The notes below the pieces were generated by a model. That model had not been told where the DNA came from. It did no database searches and worked only from the letters and a program-made list of their open reading frames with translations. Shown piece by piece: positions 6,613 through 9,208 of a stretch of DNA of 9,208 nucleotides; positions within the stretch are counted from its first letter, which is position 1, and every line of letters starts with the position of its first letter. Origin of the DNA: an uncultured Pirellulaceae bacterium (lineage in GTDB: Bacteria; Planctomycetota; Planctomycetia; Pirellulales; Pirellulaceae); contig CAKQNH010000131.1 of NCBI GenBank assembly GCA_934255105.1, positions 1-9,208 on the forward strand, in the 5' to 3' direction. Made by a program: the position numbers and the translations under genes.

Positions 6613-6638
6613 GTCGCGACTGAAGTAGACTTGAGTCT
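6613..6638. repeat. Two adjacent palindromes upstream of the WD40 kinase
   Basis: GTCGCGAC (6613-6620) is a perfect 8-bp palindrome, and AGACT-TG-AGTCT (6627-6638) is a perfect 5-bp inverted repeat with a 2-base centre. Both lie within 55 bp of the kinase ATG at 6668, in a 115-bp gap that also has a direct GCAGAAT repeat at 6580-6586 and 6590-6596. They are candidate operators; no matching regulator is recognised. Confidence 0.3.
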
Positions 6639-6667
6639 CTTCTAAGACATGCTCAAAGAGTGCCCGT

Positions 6668-9208
6668 ATGCCTGTGTCAACCAAGAATGCCAGATGTCCT
6701 CAATGCACCGTTTCGCTAACTGTCGAGGCGAAACTTGTGGCCAAGCGTGTGCGGTGTCCCAAGTGTGGTCACGAATTCTCCGTCAGTTTTTCGAACCAAC
6801 CACAGGACGCTGAGTCGACTCTCAAAAAAACTCAGCAGCGGGAGACTTCGCTGGAGTCGACCAAGGATGCCATCGGCAATCGTCGGACAGTGAATGCCGG
6901 TGTATCGTCTTCCGGTTCCAGCTCAAATTATAGCGAACATAAAGCGATTCGATCCGAAGCTAGTATTGGGAGGCTTGGGCGGTTTGAACTAAAAGGGGTG
7001 CTCGGCCAGGGCGCTTTTGGAAGAGTTTATCGCGCGTACGACCCGCAACTGGACCGAGTGCTAGCCTTGAAAGTGCCGTTGTTTGGAGACGATGAGCGGC
7101 AAAAAGGGGCTAGATTCCGATCCGAGGCCAAAGCTGCTGGACGGCTAAGGCATCCCAACATCGTCCCCGTTTTTGACTCTGGGAAAATCGGCGGAAGGCA
7201 CTTCATCGCCTCTCAATATATCGAGGGCCAACCGCTCTCGGCGGTGAGTAGGTCAAAATCAACGGATATTGCGCAGGCGGCCCAATGGGTAGCGAGTATA
7301 GCTCGGGCCCTCGATTACGCGCATAAGATGGGAATCGTTCACCGCGATGTCAAACCTCAAAACATCATGCTGGATAGTGCAGGCCAACCGCAACTAATGG
7401 ATTTCGGACTAGCCAAGCGCGTCAACGATGATGCGGCGATGACGACTGAAGGCAGCTTGCTCGGAACTCCCGCTTACATGTCGCCTGAACAGGTACGCGG
7501 TGAGACGGCGACAGTGGGTCCACTGTCTGATCAGTACGCAGCGGGGACCATACTCTACGAATTGCTGGTGGGAGAACGCGCTTTCGATGGACCAGCCCAT
7601 GCAGTTCTAGCACAGATTCTCAGTAGCGAGCCAACGCCCATTGGCTCACTCAACCCGACAATCCCTAAAGATCTGCAGGCCATTGTGGAGAAAGCAATGA
7701 GCAAGGAGGCAGGGGACCGCTACGTCGATTGCCAAGCCCTAGCAAGCGATCTGGAAAACTGGCTTCGCGGCGAACCAATCGTCGCTCGTACCTCCACCAC
7801 GTTGGAACAACTCAGACGATGGGGGCGAAGGAATCGACAATTAGCGATCTTTGCCTGCCTGCTGGGTGGAGTCATCCTGCTATCCATGTTGGGGATTTCC
7901 GGCGCACTAGTCCGAACCACCGTCGCCAGGGCACAAGCTGACCTCAATTGGGCTGAGGCTCAGAGACAAACGGATATTGCCCAACAGCAAACACGCAATG
8001 CGGAGGAGCAACGAGCTCTGGCGGAGGAGCAGCGAGTGGTAGCAGAGCAGCAGCGGTTGCTAGCCGAACAGCATAGCGCTCGAGCCGAGGAAAACAACAT
8101 GAAAATGCGCAAGGCGCTTGCCTTGAGTTCATTCGCACAAGGGGTTCGAGAGTATGAAGCCGGCGAGGAGCGTGGAGCTATGCAAAATCTAGTTCGTGGA
8201 GAGGCGCTCCTTGCAGCCCATGACCCGCTACGTGAGGGTTTCCAACGCGTGATTATCGATCGTTGTCTCCGAGGAGGAAAACAACTCCTACCTGCGCTAA
8301 GGCACAGCCAAGCCGTCACGTGTCTGGCCTTGAGTCCCAACGGTCGGCTCATCCTGACCGGAAGTTCAGATCGCACCGCTCGAATATGGGACGCCCATTC
8401 CGGATTACCCGTTGGGTTGCCGCTGCAACACGAAGCGTCGATCTCTCAGGTTGCCTTCAGTCCCTCGGGGATTCTCGCAGCAACTTCAAGCTTTGACAAA
8501 ACTGTCGGGCTGTGGGATGTGCGCGATGGCAAACGCAGTGGGAATGCTTTAATACACGGCGCAGCAGTTAACGACCTGTGCTTCAGTCCAGACGGACAAC
8601 TTCTAGTCACGGCCTGCGCCATGGGTTCAGCCTTTGTTTGGGACCTCAATTCCAGGAGCTCATCACCACAGGAGCTCAAACATGGCAGTCCGGTAAAATT
8701 CATAAAATACTGTCCACGCGGTGATATCATTGCCACATGCGACAACGATGGGAGGGTGCAGTTATGGAATCCTCGTACGGGGCTAGCCGTAGGTGATCCT
8801 TTGAAACCAAGTGGCCGAACCGTGGATTTAATGTTCAGTCCCGATGGAAGATGTTTGGCTACGAAGGGAAATGATTATCGGTGTCGACTGTGGAACGTCG
8901 CTTCAGGGGAGCTAATTGGAGCCCCGATGGTGCATAGCCAAACGCCTACAGGTTGGTGCTTTAATGCGGATAGTACTAGGCTTGTTACAGGCTGCTTTGA
9001 CAAGCAAATTCGCTTCTGGGATACTTCAAATGCAGAGCTGGTCGGTCCCGCATTGCATAATGACCAATCAATCCTAAGAGTAGCGTTAAGTCCAGATGGA
9101 ACTCGTTTAGCAACTTCCTCGGAGAGCACAATCCAGTTTTGGGATTTGGAGCGTCTACAGAAGGTCGGCAGCCCGGTGAAGCATCTTCACTTAATTGAAG
9201 ATATGCAG
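6668..9208 (+). CDS. Zinc-ribbon, Ser/Thr kinase, TM, coiled-coil, WD40 repeat protein (3' end outside window)
   Basis: The frame from the ATG at 6668 is open to the last base (847 residues), so the C-terminus is missing. An MJ0042-type zinc ribbon starts the protein: CPQC (C10, C13) and CPKC (C30, C33). After a Ser/Gln-rich linker, the kinase domain (about 106-366) has GQGAFGRV 113-120, K135, E153, HRD with D227, N232, DFG with D245, SPE 272-274 in place of APE (a common bacterial variant), D288 and R351; all catalytic residues are present. A hydrophobic helix lies at about 392-415, then a Glu/Gln/Arg-rich coiled coil (about 418-478) with AEEQR- and AEQQR-like heptads. WD40 repeats begin near 545; blades end at IWD 575, LWD 617, VWD 659, LWN 701, LWN 743, FWD 785 and FWD 826, a 41-42-residue period. 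This places the propeller outside the cytoplasm if the single TM holds. ATG 6668 is the only in-frame start before the ribbon; the RBS is weak. Confidence 0.93.
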   Translation, partial: MPVSTKNARCPQCTVSLTVEAKLVAKRVRCPKCGHEFSVSFSNQPQDAESTLKKTQQRETSLESTKDAIGNRRTVNAGVSSSGSSSNYSEHKAIRSEASIGRLGRFELKGVLGQGAFGRVYRAYDPQLDRVLALKVPLFGDDERQKGARFRSEAKAAGRLRHPNIVPVFDSGKIGGRHFIASQYIEGQPLSAVSRSKSTDIAQAAQWVASIARALDYAHKMGIVHRDVKPQNIMLDSAGQPQLMDFGLAKRVNDDAAMTTEGSLLGTPAYMSPEQVRGETATVGPLSDQYAAGTILYELLVGERAFDGPAHAVLAQILSSEPTPIGSLNPTIPKDLQAIVEKAMSKEAGDRYVDCQALASDLENWLRGEPIVARTSTTLEQLRRWGRRNRQLAIFACLLGGVILLSMLGISGALVRTTVARAQADLNWAEAQRQTDIAQQQTRNAEEQRALAEEQRVVAEQQRLLAEQHSARAEENNMKMRKALALSSFAQGVREYEAGEERGAMQNLVRGEALLAAHDPLREGFQRVIIDRCLRGGKQLLPALRHSQAVTCLALSPNGRLILTGSSDRTARIWDAHSGLPVGLPLQHEASISQVAFSPSGILAATSSFDKTVGLWDVRDGKRSGNALIHGAAVNDLCFSPDGQLLVTACAMGSAFVWDLNSRSSSPQELKHGSPVKFIKYCPRGDIIATCDNDGRVQLWNPRTGLAVGDPLKPSGRTVDLMFSPDGRCLATKGNDYRCRLWNVASGELIGAPMVHSQTPTGWCFNADSTRLVTGCFDKQIRFWDTSNAELVGPALHNDQSILRVALSPDGTRLATSSESTIQFWDLERLQKVGSPVKHLHLIEDMQ
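8300..9151 (+). repeat. Seven WD40 repeats within the kinase gene
   Basis: Residues about 545-828 consist of seven tandem WD40 units with the pattern (A/C)FSPDG...LATxS.D...(L/F/V)WD, spaced 42, 42, 42, 42, 42 and 41 residues between their WD/WN ends. One seven-bladed propeller would be almost filled at the window edge, and the sequence after 829 starts another unit-like stretch, so further blades or a second propeller may follow outside. Confidence 0.88.

Noticed and set aside
6649..6820. Cys-rich 55-codon frame starting ATGCTCAAAGAG, overlapping the start of the WD40 kinase
   Set aside because: Its cysteines come from reading the zinc-ribbon codons out of frame. The overlapping frame encodes a full kinase with intact motifs, so this is a shadow.
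7978..8070. DNA-level tandem repeat encoding the AEEQR/AEQQR units
   Set aside because: The repetition is heptad periodicity of a coiled coil with varied codons; no separate DNA repeat or CRISPR-like array is supported.
7960..8376. 138-codon minus-strand frame across the coiled-coil region
   Set aside because: The repeated Ser/Ala/Cys/Arg pattern is the antisense of the Glu/Gln-rich coiled-coil codons, not a gene.

Overview
The window looks like chromosomal DNA of a planctomycete, probably of the Pirellulaceae/Rhodopirellula type. The evidence is a secreted protein opening with an LEPR-XLL-like export motif (MESRQLMA), an internal dockerin-like module, and three large eukaryotic-type Ser/Thr kinases (Hanks/PknB family), one with an MJ0042-type zinc ribbon and WD40 propeller and one with a PA14 ectodomain. 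Phylum-level assignment is inference from these architectures; no rRNA or marker gene is present.

Layout: (1) 1-785, plus strand, is the 3' part of an HD-GYP c-di-GMP phosphodiesterase whose N-terminus lies outside the window. (2) 862-2301, minus strand, is a cytoplasmic FHA-domain Ser/Thr kinase with an unusual 'PKE' in place of the APE motif. It converges on the HD-GYP gene. (3) 2413-4620, minus strand, is a membrane Ser/Thr kinase with a C-terminal PA14 domain predicted outside the cytoplasm. It lies directly upstream of the FHA kinase in the same orientation, so the two may be co-transcribed, although a perfect 7-bp inverted repeat sits in the gap. (4) 4621-4995 is a 375-bp divergent intergenic region with several inverted repeats and a candidate promoter for the kinase pair. 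(5) 4996-6552, plus strand, is a secreted CAP/SCP-domain protein with a beta-sandwich module, a dockerin-like pair and an unrecognised C-terminal domain. (6) 6668 to the window end, plus strand, is a zinc ribbon-kinase-TM-coiled coil-WD40 protein, open at the right edge after seven recognisable WD blades.

Functionally this is a signalling neighbourhood. Three kinases with different sensory or scaffolding parts (phosphothreonine-binding FHA, extracytoplasmic PA14, WD40 platform) and a second-messenger hydrolase flank a secreted, probably calcium-binding protein. A working relation such as PA14 kinase to FHA kinase is inferred from gene order and domain content only. No tRNA, rRNA, CRISPR array, IS element or phage gene was seen. 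No defence-like or otherwise clearly novel multi-gene system is evident; the most novel material is in unrecognised domains of otherwise recognisable proteins.
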